Part shown: positions 42,502-50,448 of the stretch, piece after piece | Layout of the letters: each line of letters starts with the position of its first letter | Numbering within the stretch: the stretch's first letter is position 1 | Source: Sandaracinaceae bacterium | GTDB taxonomy: Bacteria; Myxococcota_A; Polyangia; Polyangiales; Sandaracinaceae | Reading direction: 5' to 3' | NCBI GenBank assembly: GCA_020633195.1 | Contig: JACKEC010000017.1 | Coordinates: 434,001-498,000, forward strand | Length of the DNA stretch: 64,000 nucleotides | The notes under the pieces: generated by a model | Database searches by the model: none | Told to the model about the DNA's origin: nothing | The model's input: the letters and a program-made list of their open reading frames with translations, nothing else | Made by a program: the position numbers and the translations under genes

Positions 42502-43632
42502 ATGCATCGACTGGGATGGGCGGCGCTCGCGACGTGGGCGCTCTGGGCGGCGGGGTGCTCGACCTCGGGGGACGACGACGCGCCGCCGGCCGCGGACACG
42601 CGACCGGGCTGGGAGACGTGCGAGAGCGCGGCGTGCCTGGCCGCGGCGCGGCCGCTCCTCGACGAGCAGCCCGCGGACGCCGCGCGGTGGCTGCAGCGAG
42701 GGTGCGACACCGGCGACGCGGAGTCCTGCTATCAGCTGAGCCTCCTCTACGACGCGGGTCGCGGCGTGCTGCGCGACTGGGCGCGCTCCATGTCGATCCT
42801 GCGCGGCGCGTGCGAGTCGGGCCACGCGGGCGCCTGCTACAACCTCGGCGTCGGCTACCAGATGGGGCAGGGCGCGGAGCGCGACTACGTCGCCTCGCGT
42901 CAGGCGTTCCAGCGCGCGTGCGACGCGGACTACGCCGCCGCCTGCAACAACCTCGGCACCCAGTACGGCGCGGGCGACGGCGTGCCCGTCGACCACGCGC
43001 GCGCGTACTCGTACTTCGAGCGGTCGTGCACCCTCGGCGACGCGACCGGGTGCGCCAACCAGGGCACGCACCTCGTGGCCGGCCAGGGCGTCGAGCCCGA
43101 CCGCGACCGCGGCGTCGCGCTGCTCCGGGGCGCGTGCACCGAGACCGAGACGGGCGGCTGCCGCGGGCTCGCGAACCTCTACTGGGACGGGCTCGCGGTG
43201 GAGCAGGACCGCGAGGAGGCGCTGCGGCTCTATCGGCGCGGCTGCAGCGCGGGCGCGGAGCAGGCGTGCAACGACGTCGGCGAGGCGATCGAGGCCGGCG
43301 TCGCGGGCGAGCCGGATCACGCCGAGTCCGCGCGGCTCTTCCGAGGCGCGTGCGAGTTCGGCGTGCCGCGCGCCTGCCACAACTTCGCCGAGGCGCTCTG
43401 GTACGGCCGCGGGCTGCCGACCGATCGCGCGCAGGCCATCCAGCGCTACGAGTCCTCGTGCGACGGCGGCTACCTCGAGGCCTGCAACGACCTGGGCTGG
43501 TGCTACGCGAACGGTGAGAGCGTGGACGCGAGCCCGTCGCGGGCGCGCGCGCTCTACGACCGCGCGTGCGTCGGCGGGGTCGAGGTCGCCTGCCGCAACC
43601 TCGCCGCGCTCGACGCGGCCGCGGCCGAGTAG
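42502..43632 (+). CDS. Sel1-repeat lipoprotein
   Basis: A 376-residue lipoprotein (signal MHRLGWAALATWALWAAGC) composed of about nine Sel1-like repeats, each with the pattern A-C-x-N-L-G-x-x-Y-x-x-G-x-G-V and unusual paired Cys (for example CDADYAAACNNLGTQYGAGDG). Cys at fixed positions suggest one disulfide per repeat, the HcpA-like variant found in exported Sel1 proteins. These solenoids bind partner proteins. TATGCT lies nine bases before the ATG. Confidence 0.9.
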   Translation: MHRLGWAALATWALWAAGCSTSGDDDAPPAADTRPGWETCESAACLAAARPLLDEQPADAARWLQRGCDTGDAESCYQLSLLYDAGRGVLRDWARSMSILRGACESGHAGACYNLGVGYQMGQGAERDYVASRQAFQRACDADYAAACNNLGTQYGAGDGVPVDHARAYSYFERSCTLGDATGCANQGTHLVAGQGVEPDRDRGVALLRGACTETETGGCRGLANLYWDGLAVEQDREEALRLYRRGCSAGAEQACNDVGEAIEAGVAGEPDHAESARLFRGACEFGVPRACHNFAEALWYGRGLPTDRAQAIQRYESSCDGGYLEACNDLGWCYANGESVDASPSRARALYDRACVGGVEVACRNLAALDAAAAE

Positions 43633-43638
43633 ACGCGC

Positions 43639-44535
43639 TCAGCGCGGGTGCGCGCGGAGCCAGTCGATGACGCGCGGCGTGAAGTCGCGCTGGAGCGAGG
43701 GGATGTGGTCCACGCCCTCCATCGTCCACAGCTCCGCGCCCGCGCGGCAGCCCGCCGCGTAGACGGTGGTCACGGTCTCCGCGCCGTCGACGTCGAGGAC
43801 CAGATCGAGCGGGTCGCCCGTCGTCGCCGCCGTCGGATCGCAGCCGCTGCGGACCGCCCACGCCTCGACCGCGGCCGGGGCGGAGACGTAGTCGAGGCCG
43901 GCGATCGTGCCTCCGTCGTAGTCCACGGTCCCGTCGCTGGTCCCGTGGATCTCGAGCACCGACACGTCGTCCGACGGCGCGCAGCCCGGCACGGACTCGG
44001 AGCCGGCGAGGCTCGCGATCCCGGTGACGAGGTCGGCCGAGTCGCACGCGAGCCGGTAGGCCATGAAGGCGCCGTTGCTGTGACCGACGACGAAGACCGC
44101 GGCGGGGTCGACGGGGACCACGCCGATCGTCTCCTCGACCAGCGCGCGCAGGTACGCGTGGTCGTCGAGGTCGGTGCCGAGCACGTCCCAGTAGGTCACG
44201 CCGTCGGCGTTCCGCGTCCCGTCCGGGATCAGCACGTAGAAGCCGGCCGTCCGCGCGTGCCGCGTCATCCCGAAGTAGAGATCCTGCGCCGTGCCGTCGA
44301 CGGACCGGCCGTGAAGCAGGAGCACGAGGGGCAAGGGCGTGACCCCGTCGTGCGCCGCCGGCGCGTACAGCCGCGCGGGCCGCGACGCCGGCCCCACCAC
44401 GCTCGGCGCGGGCCTCCCCGCGTCCTCGATCCCCGCGTCGAGCGCCGCGCTCCCCCCATCGCAAGCCGTCACCGCGAGCAGCAGCAAGACGGGGACGGAT
44501 CGAACTTTTCGAACTTTCGAGGCACGGCCGCTCAT
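43639..44535 (-). CDS. PHB depolymerase/LpqC-type esterase lipoprotein
   Basis: A 298-residue alpha/beta hydrolase with lipobox VTAC (Cys25). LPLVLLLHGRSVDGT provides the oxyanion strand, GHSNGAFMAY (151-160) the nucleophile Ser153, DGTVDYDGG the acid region and GVDHIPS the His. This pattern matches LpqC and feruloyl/acetylxylan esterase-type PHB depolymerases. KVRKVRSV in the signal comes from a small CGAACTTT direct repeat. It overlaps the upstream acyl-CoA dehydrogenase gene by four bases (ATGA), so the two are co-translated. Confidence 0.86.
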   Translation of the reverse strand: MSGRASKVRKVRSVPVLLLLAVTACDGGSAALDAGIEDAGRPAPSVVGPASRPARLYAPAAHDGVTPLPLVLLLHGRSVDGTAQDLYFGMTRHARTAGFYVLIPDGTRNADGVTYWDVLGTDLDDHAYLRALVEETIGVVPVDPAAVFVVGHSNGAFMAYRLACDSADLVTGIASLAGSESVPGCAPSDDVSVLEIHGTSDGTVDYDGGTIAGLDYVSAPAAVEAWAVRSGCDPTAATTGDPLDLVLDVDGAETVTTVYAAGCRAGAELWTMEGVDHIPSLQRDFTPRVIDWLRAHPR

Positions 44536-45716
44536 GCGCGGAGCATCTCACGCGCGATCACGATCCGCTGGGCCTCGCTCGTGCCCTCGTAGATGCGGGT
44601 GACGCGCGCGTCCCGGTAGATGCGCTCCACGGCGTACTCGCGCGAGTAGCCGTAGCCGCCGTGGAGCTGGACCATGCGGTCGACGACGCGGGCGCAGGTC
44701 TCCGAGGCGAAGAGCTTGGCCATGCTGGTCTCCGCCGAGGCGCGGTCGCCGCGACCCAACAGGCGCGCCGCGCGCAGGGTGAGGAGCCACGCGGCGTCGA
44801 GCTCGGTGCGGCTGTCGGCGAGGACGAACTGGGTGTTCTGGAACTCGGTGAGGGCCTGCCCGAACGCGCGGCGTTGGGTGCCGTAGGCGAGGCCCTCGGC
44901 GAGCGCCGCCTCGGCCAGGCCGATGCTCAGCGCGGCGATCCCGACGCGACCGGCGCCGAGGGCCGAGAGCGCCACGGCGTAGCCGCGCCCCCGCTCGCCG
45001 ACGAGCGCGGCGGCGGGCACGCGGCAGCCGTCGAAGCTCACGGCCGCGGTGCCGCTGGCGCGCTGGCCCATCTTGTCCTCCTCGCGACCGACGACGAGGC
45101 CCGGCGTGCCCGCCTCGACGACGAACGCGCTGATGCCCTCGGCGCTCCGCGGCCCCGCCTCGTCGGTGCGCGCGAACACGAGGTGCAGGCCCGCGTGGGT
45201 CGCGGAGGTGATCCACATCTTCTCGCCGTCGAGCACCCACGCGTCGCCGTCGAGGGTCGCGCGCGTGCGCAGCGCCGACGCGTCGGTGCCGCAGCTCGGC
45301 TCGGTGAGCGCGAAGCTCGCGGGGCCGAGGCGCCCCTCCGCGTACGGGCGCAGCCAGCGCTCCCGCTGCGCCGCCGTCGCGTGCGCGTCGAGCACCTTCG
45401 CGGTGAGGTTGCTCGACGCGAGGACGACCGCGGTGGACGCGCAGGCCTCCGCCACCGCCTCCATCACGAGCGCGTAGGTCACGTCGTCGGCGCCCGCGCC
45501 GCCGGACTCGGCCGGCACCTTCATCGCGTGCAGGCCGAGCTCGACGCACTCGCGCAGCACCTCGACGGGGAACGCGCCGGTGCGGTCGCGCTCCGCCGCG
45601 CCGGGCGCCACGCGCCGCTGCGCGAAGTCGCGGACCGACGCCACGATCTGGCGCTCCTCGGCGCCGAGCTCGAGCCCGAGCCGGTCGAGCCGCGGGAAGA
45701 TGTCGATGCTGCTCAT
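44532..45716 (-). CDS. Acyl-CoA dehydrogenase
   Basis: A 394-residue FAD-dependent acyl-CoA dehydrogenase that introduces a 2,3-double bond into acyl-CoA. ALTEPSCGTDASALRTRA and KMWITSATHAGLHLVFART are the FAD-binding signature 1 region; RRAFGQALTEFQNTQFVLAD and LHGGYGYSREYAVERIYRDARV follow. The catalytic Glu is in IYEGTSE (Glu377). Full length for the family. A Shine-Dalgarno site (GGAGG) precedes the ATG. It leads a two-gene unit with the esterase and diverges from a MarR regulator, which may control it. Confidence 0.93.
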   Translation of the reverse strand: MSSIDIFPRLDRLGLELGAEERQIVASVRDFAQRRVAPGAAERDRTGAFPVEVLRECVELGLHAMKVPAESGGAGADDVTYALVMEAVAEACASTAVVLASSNLTAKVLDAHATAAQRERWLRPYAEGRLGPASFALTEPSCGTDASALRTRATLDGDAWVLDGEKMWITSATHAGLHLVFARTDEAGPRSAEGISAFVVEAGTPGLVVGREEDKMGQRASGTAAVSFDGCRVPAAALVGERGRGYAVALSALGAGRVGIAALSIGLAEAALAEGLAYGTQRRAFGQALTEFQNTQFVLADSRTELDAAWLLTLRAARLLGRGDRASAETSMAKLFASETCARVVDRMVQLHGGYGYSREYAVERIYRDARVTRIYEGTSEAQRIVIAREMLRA

Positions 45717-45753
45717 CAGGGCCTCCGACGCGCATCGTTCATCGCGCGGGCCC

Positions 45754-45809
45754 GCGCTCCAAGCGCCGCGCCGCGGAAGTCGACAGGGCGCTTGTCACCT
45801 TTGGAGCGC
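45754..45809. promoter_or_regulatory. Inverted repeat between acyl-CoA dehydrogenase and MarR genes
   Basis: Perfect nine-base arms GCGCTCCAA (45754-45762) and TTGGAGCGC (45801-45809), 38 bases apart, in the 110-base divergent gap. They may be two regulator half-sites or paired binding sites. Confidence 0.35.
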
Positions 45810-45826
45810 GCGCGCGACGATGGCGC

Positions 45827-46321
45827 ATGACCCGACCGCGCTCCCCTCGAAGGCTCCGCAAGGCAACCTCCGAAAGCGATCTCCGCGCCATCGTCGACGA
45901 GTGCATCGTGCTCGCGGATCGGCTCGTGTGGTTGGCCGAGCACATCCACGGCGAAGAGGGTCGCGGCGCCGCGCGGCGCGGGATCTTGCGCGGCCTCGCG
46001 CGCTTCGGCGCGCAGACGGTGCCCGAGATGGCGCGCGCGCGCGGCGTGACGCGGCAGAGCCTGCAGCCGGTGGTCGATCGCCTCGAGCGCGACGGGCTGA
46101 TCGAGCGGCGCGACAACCCGCGCCACAGGCGCTCGCCTCGCTTCGACGTCAGCGACGCCGGCCGCGCCCTCGTCGAGCGGATGGACGACAACGACACGCG
46201 CGTGCTGCGCGCGGTCGGGCGCGGGCTGTCGGCGTCCGACCTCGCCTGCACGTCGAAGACGCTGCGCGCGGTGCGCGAGCGCTTCGAGGTGCGGTGGCGG
46301 ACGGCGCTGGGCCAGACGTGA
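45827..46321 (+). CDS. MarR family transcriptional regulator
   Basis: A 164-residue winged-helix regulator. The recognition region is TVPEMARARGVTRQSLQPVVDRLERDGLIER, followed by the basic wing RRDNPRHRRSPRFDVSDAG. Leading basic residues (RPRSPRRLRKA) extend the N-terminus. It is divergent from the acyl-CoA dehydrogenase with a shared inverted repeat and is 30 bases upstream of the ATP-grasp gene, which it could also precede in an operon. Confidence 0.9.
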   Translation: MTRPRSPRRLRKATSESDLRAIVDECIVLADRLVWLAEHIHGEEGRGAARRGILRGLARFGAQTVPEMARARGVTRQSLQPVVDRLERDGLIERRDNPRHRRSPRFDVSDAGRALVERMDDNDTRVLRAVGRGLSASDLACTSKTLRAVRERFEVRWRTALGQT

Positions 46322-46337
46322 GGCCTCCGCCATCGTG

Positions 46338-46343
46338 TAGGAT
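46338..46343 (+). promoter_or_regulatory. -10 box, leaderless GTG start of ATP-grasp gene
   Basis: TAGGAT, eight bases before the GTG at 46352. Confidence 0.4.
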
Positions 46344-46351
46344 CGCGGCGC

Positions 46352-47572
46352 GTGAACGTCCTCTTCCTCTCGCCCGCCTATCCACCGGAGATGCAGCAGT
46401 TCACGCGCGGGCTCGCCGAGGTCGGCGCGACCGTGCTCGGGGTCGGCGACACGCCGGTGTCGGAGATGCCGCGGCGGCTCCGCGAGGCGCTGAGCGACTA
46501 CCTCCAGGTTCCGTCGTCGCTCGACCTGCCGGACGTCGCGCGCCGGCTCGAGGCGTGGCTGCGCGGCCGCTCCGTCGATCGCGTGGAGACCAACTGGGAG
46601 CCGCTCACGCTCCTCGCCGCCGACCTGCGCGCGCGCTGGGGCCTGCCGGGCATGCGCCGCGACGCGGTGCTCGGGTTTCGCGACAAGGTGCTGATGCGGG
46701 AGCGCCTCGAGGCGGCCGGGGTCCGGGTCCCGCGGTCGGCCCGCGTGCGCACGCTCGACGAGGCGTGGGCGGCGGCCGAGCACGTCGGCCTCCCGCTCGT
46801 GTTCAAGCCCGTCGCTGGCGCCGGGGGCGCGGACACGTGGATCGCGCGCACGCGCGAGGAGCTCGAGGCGGTGCTGCAGCGCACCGCGCACGTGCCCGAG
46901 GCGAGCGTCGAGGAGCTGATCGAGGGCGACGAGCTCACCTACGAGACGATCTGCGTCGACGGCGTGCCGCAGCTCGAGAGCTGCTCCCGCTACGCCCCGA
47001 ACGCGCTCGACGCGCGGAAGAACGAGTGGATCAGCCCGATCATCATGACCCTGCGCGACCTCGAGAGCCCCGAGGTCGCCGACGCGGTCGCGATGGGGCG
47101 GCGCGTCCTCGAGGTGCTCGGGATGGGCACCGGCTTCACGCACATGGAGTGGTTCCGGACCCACGCCACGGGCGAGCTCGTGTTCGGGGAGGTCGCCTGC
47201 CGCGCGCCCGGCGCGAACATGGTCGACCTGATGAACTACGCCGGCGACGTGGACCTCTTCCGCGAGTGGGGCCGGGCGGTCGTGCACGGCCGCGTGGAGT
47301 GCGCGACCACGCAGCGCTACCACGCGGCGATCGTCTTCAAGCGGGCCAAGGGGCGGGGCCGCATCGTCGCGGTCGAGGGCCTCGACGCGTTCCTCCACCG
47401 TCACGGCCCGCACGTCGCGCGCGTGGAGCTGCTCCCGATCGGCGCGCCGCGCCGCGACTGGCAGCAGACGTTCCTCTCCGACGGCAACCTCGTCGTGCGC
47501 CACCCCGACCGAGCGCAGGCCCTCGCGATGGCCGAGGACGCCGCCGCGAACGTGCACCTCCACGCGCGCTGA
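46352..47572 (+). CDS. ATP-grasp domain protein
   Basis: A 406-residue ATP-dependent ligase-type enzyme with GTG start. It has an N-terminal Rossmann-like domain (MNVLFLSPAYPPEM, GATVLGVGDTP), then FRDKVLMRERLEAAGVRVPRS. The ATP-grasp core follows (PLVFKPVAGAGGADTWIART, VEELIEGDELTYETICVDG, HMEWFRTHATGELVFGEVACRAPG), with the metal Glu residues in E-V-x-C-R. Family members join carboxylates to amines or thiols. The substrates are unknown. A hairpin-rich region follows its stop. Confidence 0.88.
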   Translation: MNVLFLSPAYPPEMQQFTRGLAEVGATVLGVGDTPVSEMPRRLREALSDYLQVPSSLDLPDVARRLEAWLRGRSVDRVETNWEPLTLLAADLRARWGLPGMRRDAVLGFRDKVLMRERLEAAGVRVPRSARVRTLDEAWAAAEHVGLPLVFKPVAGAGGADTWIARTREELEAVLQRTAHVPEASVEELIEGDELTYETICVDGVPQLESCSRYAPNALDARKNEWISPIIMTLRDLESPEVADAVAMGRRVLEVLGMGTGFTHMEWFRTHATGELVFGEVACRAPGANMVDLMNYAGDVDLFREWGRAVVHGRVECATTQRYHAAIVFKRAKGRGRIVAVEGLDAFLHRHGPHVARVELLPIGAPRRDWQQTFLSDGNLVVRHPDRAQALAMAEDAAANVHLHAR

Positions 47573-47596
47573 AGGCGCGCGCGGAGAAGCGTGGCG

Positions 47597-47663
47597 GCGA
47601 GGGGCAAGCCCCTCGCGCTCCCCACTGAGATCCCTCGGTCGCTTCGCGCCCTCGGGACTCAGT
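47597..47663. terminator. Two hairpins between convergent genes
   Basis: GCGAGGGGC/GCCCCTCGC (47597-47616, perfect over a two-base spacer) and ACTGAG-x-TCCC/GGGACTCAGT (47624-47663). They sit after the ATP-grasp stop, the second reaching into the 3' end of the minus-strand lipoprotein gene. A bidirectional terminator is likely. Confidence 0.55.
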
Positions 47664-48246
47664 CGTACGGCAGAAACCCCGCCCAGGCGACGACGCCCAC
47701 CCCCTCGGCGCAGAGCACCTCGCTGACGGAGACGAAGTAGCGAGCGCCCTCCAATCGACGCTCCTCCGCGTCGGGACCGCTCGGCGCGTACAGGTTGCCG
47801 ATGACGTCGGGATCCAGCAGCGAGGGCTTCGGCGAGCAGCCGGTCGACCGTGGGGCGATCCAGAGCGTCGCCTGGGTGAGGTCACTCGAGAGCCCCGTGT
47901 AGGTCGACATCCGCGCGTCGGTGAGCACGAAGGGGCCGGCGACCACCTCGACGAGCAGCGGAGACTCCCCGCTGGTGGGCCGACGAGGGTTCAGGACCGC
48001 TCCTCCCCGCACGAGGCGCGACGCGTCGGAGTCCGCGGTCATCACCCGCAGGGCGCCTCCGGTGCTGCAGTTGGTCGCGCATGACATCTGCGCCGACGCG
48101 TCGGACATGGTCGCGTCCTCCGTCGCCACCATCGCGTCGAGCATCATGTCCGCCGCGCTCGGACCGCAGCTCACCACGACCACCGCTGCCGTCATCCACG
48201 ACGCCGTCGCGAATGCTCGTCCCGATCCAGATCGCTTCATCGACAT
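47659..48246 (-). CDS. Hypothetical lipoprotein
   Basis: A 195-residue lipoprotein (MSMKRSGSGRAF, hydrophobic core, lipobox VVSC) with a Met/Asp/Ala-rich linker and one compact beta-rich domain containing four further Cys (SCATNCSTGG, GCSPKP, LCAEG). GGAG seven bases before the ATG at 48246 decides the start. No family recognised. It diverges from a small DUF4177-like gene. Confidence 0.72.
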   Translation of the reverse strand: MSMKRSGSGRAFATASWMTAAVVVVSCGPSAADMMLDAMVATEDATMSDASAQMSCATNCSTGGALRVMTADSDASRLVRGGAVLNPRRPTSGESPLLVEVVAGPFVLTDARMSTYTGLSSDLTQATLWIAPRSTGCSPKPSLLDPDVIGNLYAPSGPDAEERRLEGARYFVSVSEVLCAEGVGVVAWAGFLPYD

Positions 48247-48366
48247 CTCTCTTCTCCGGTTCAGAGGCCCGAAGTGCTCCCGCGCACGTCGGAGCGAGCC
48301 CCCAGAGTACGAGCATTCATCGGATGCTTCGAGACTCCCGCTCGTGAGTCGTGTCATCCTCGAGAA

Positions 48367-48615
48367 ATGCATGGAAAGCACGGATTCTGGATCGGCCTCG
48401 GCCTCGGCCTCTTCTTCTCCCTCGGATTCCTCACGGCCACCGCGATGGCGCCGACTGCTGAAGCGCAGCGCAACCGGCAGCGATGGGAGTACCGCACGAT
48501 CAATCATGGATGGGACCAAGCGCGCTGGGCGAACGAAGCGGGTCAACAGGGCTGGCGCTTCGTCGGATTTGAATACGGCAATGCTCACAAGCTGCTCTTC
48601 GAGCGACCCCTCTGA
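48367..48615 (+). CDS. Small DUF4177-like protein with N-terminal signal/anchor
   Basis: An 82-residue protein: hydrophobic segment (WIGLGLGLFFSLGFLTATAMA) then a short domain WEYRTINHGWDQARWANEAG followed by GWRFVGFE, which resembles the WEY...LN-x-x-G-x-x-GWELV pattern of DUF4177. The N-terminus is either a signal peptide ending AEAQ or a membrane anchor. CATCCT lies six bases upstream of the ATG, a variant of the leaderless -10 seen elsewhere. Confidence 0.7.
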   Translation: MHGKHGFWIGLGLGLFFSLGFLTATAMAPTAEAQRNRQRWEYRTINHGWDQARWANEAGQQGWRFVGFEYGNAHKLLFERPL

Positions 48616-48733
48616 ATCACTCGAAGCTGCGCTGTGTCAGCAGGCGATCGGGCTCCGTCGACCACGCTCCCGTGTCCCTCTTCTTCGTTTGCCGCTCACT
48701 CCGGCACCCGAGAAGGGGGATTCGACTCGCGGA

Positions 48734-50083
48734 TCAGGGGATGACGTCGTACGCGACGATCACCGGTGGGCGATCGTAGTCACCCACCTGACCGGCTCCC
48801 GAGAGGGAGAGGTAGAGGAGCCCGGTGTCCGGCGCGTAGGCGCCGCCGATGATCGCGTGCCGGCCGCCGTCGTCGAAGGGCACCGACCAGGGGCCGTAGG
48901 CGTAGGGGCGGGGGGCCGACGGGGTCGCGGCGGTGAGGATGTCGTCGAGATCGAAGAACCAGTAGTAGTTGTCGTAGTCGTCGGCTCCGCGCGCACACGG
49001 GCCGCCGCAGAGGTTGCCGTCGTCCTGGGTGATCTTGTAGCCGAGCCCCGTGCGCGAGCCGCCGAGGCTCCCGAACAGCGCGAACGTCCGCGTGCCGGGG
49101 ACGATGAAGCCGTACATGGCCTTGGAGACGAAGTTCCACAGATCCGAGGCGACCGCGCCGGGAGCGCACTCGGTGGTGACCATGTCCGCGAGCACGTCGC
49201 ACTGGTACTCGAGCGCGTCGTCCGCGAGGTACACGCCCTCCGAGTAGGGGAAGGACATCCACGCGGTCGTCGCGATCGTCGTGCCGCCGAGCGGCGCGCC
49301 CACCACCGCCTCCGCGTCGAAGGCGTAGAGCGACGGCCCCACGCTGTAGCGCGAGACGATCGAGTAGTTCGACGCCCAGCCGACGAGGGTCGTGCCGCCC
49401 AAGGCGTCGCGCCACACCTCGGGGATGGGCGCCATGTAGCCGGCCGCGAGCGCGCCGCCCTCGAGCCTCAGGTATCCGTCGACCGTCCCGTCGAGCTGGC
49501 CGCCGCGGACGATGAGGGTCGTGTCGCGGGTCGCGCCGTCGGCGTCGTACCAGACGTTGGCGTTGACGATCAGATCGCCGTCGACCCAGAGCATGCCCGT
49601 GACCTTGTCCAGCCCCTCGGGGTTGCCCCCGGTCGCTCTCGAGAGCACCGGCGCGAAGCCCTGGAGCGCGGAGTCCACGGCCGGGAGCCCGGCGACGTCC
49701 GTGCCCGTCCCGAGGGGGTCGGGGATCGCGAACTCGCCGATCATCGCGTCGGGATCGAAGCCCGCCAGGTAGAGCGAGCGTCGCTCGGGGCAGTACCCCA
49801 ACGCGCCGGTCGCGTAGTCGGGCGTGGACGCGCCGTACATGTCCGAGGCGATGCGGAACGCGCCGACGTAGGTCAGGTCGTCGATCCCCAGGAGGCCGTC
49901 GGGCGGCGGGCCCGCGTCGGGACGCGCCGCGTCGGCGTCGACACCGGCGTCGAGCGCCGAGGCGGCGTCGGTCGATCCGTCGGCGACAGCCGCGTCCGGA
50001 TCCCCGCCTCCGTCGCAGGCCACCAGCCCGAGCGCGAGGAGAAGGGCGCAGGCGCGCTTCGCGGGGATCGTCAAAGCCGTCAT
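48734..50083 (-). CDS. Hypothetical lipoprotein
   Basis: A 449-residue lipoprotein with lipobox LVAC (Cys23) and a long DAG linker to about residue 60. The mature region is beta-rich with repeated segments such as RRSLYLAGFDPDAMIGEFAIP, GMLWVDGDLIVNANVWYD and TGLLYLSLSGAG, suggesting a propeller. Four Cys occur late (YQCDVLADMVTTEC, LCGGPC). The start at ATG 50083 is preferred over ATG 50095 because TATGGT, the likely -10, spans the latter. Function unknown. Confidence 0.8.
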   Translation of the reverse strand: MTALTIPAKRACALLLALGLVACDGGGDPDAAVADGSTDAASALDAGVDADAARPDAGPPPDGLLGIDDLTYVGAFRIASDMYGASTPDYATGALGYCPERRSLYLAGFDPDAMIGEFAIPDPLGTGTDVAGLPAVDSALQGFAPVLSRATGGNPEGLDKVTGMLWVDGDLIVNANVWYDADGATRDTTLIVRGGQLDGTVDGYLRLEGGALAAGYMAPIPEVWRDALGGTTLVGWASNYSIVSRYSVGPSLYAFDAEAVVGAPLGGTTIATTAWMSFPYSEGVYLADDALEYQCDVLADMVTTECAPGAVASDLWNFVSKAMYGFIVPGTRTFALFGSLGGSRTGLGYKITQDDGNLCGGPCARGADDYDNYYWFFDLDDILTAATPSAPRPYAYGPWSVPFDDGGRHAIIGGAYAPDTGLLYLSLSGAGQVGDYDRPPVIVAYDVIP

Positions 50084-50090
50084 GTCCGAC

Positions 50091-50096
50091 ACCATA
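50091..50096 (-). promoter_or_regulatory. -10 box, leaderless start of lipoprotein
   Basis: Minus-strand TATGGT, seven bases before the ATG at 50083. Confidence 0.45.
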
Positions 50097-50176
50097 GCTG
50101 GGTCACCCACTCCCGACCGAGCCCGCGTCGTCGGGGTGGCGATGCCTCGGGTGGAGCGATCGGGCATCCTGTCGGC

Positions 50177-50404
50177 ATGGGCGACGTCATCAACCTCAAC
50201 CGCTTCCGCAAGAAGCGCCAGCGCGATGAGAAGGCTCGACAGGCGGAGGCGAACCGAGCCAAGCACGGCCGCACCAAGGCCGAGCGAGCGAGCCAGGCCG
50301 CGGCGCGGAAGCGCGACGAGGAGCGGCTCGACGGTCACCTCCTCGAGGGCAGCGAGCCGCCGGCGGAGGGTACCCACGAGCCCACGCCTCCACAGGAAGA
50401 CTGA
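50177..50404 (+). CDS. DUF4169 family small protein
   Basis: A 75-residue, highly charged helical protein: MGDVINLNRFRKKRQRDEKA, NRAKHGRTKAER and LDGHLL are the DUF4169 pattern, including the strictly placed NRAKxGRTKAE. The acidic Pro-rich tail is longer than usual. No Shine-Dalgarno site is seen; CATCCT lies six bases before the ATG. Confidence 0.88.
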   Translation: MGDVINLNRFRKKRQRDEKARQAEANRAKHGRTKAERASQAAARKRDEERLDGHLLEGSEPPAEGTHEPTPPQED

Positions 50405-50448
50405 GACCCCCGCTTGCGGACCGCGAGCGCTCTGGTACGCATCCGCCC

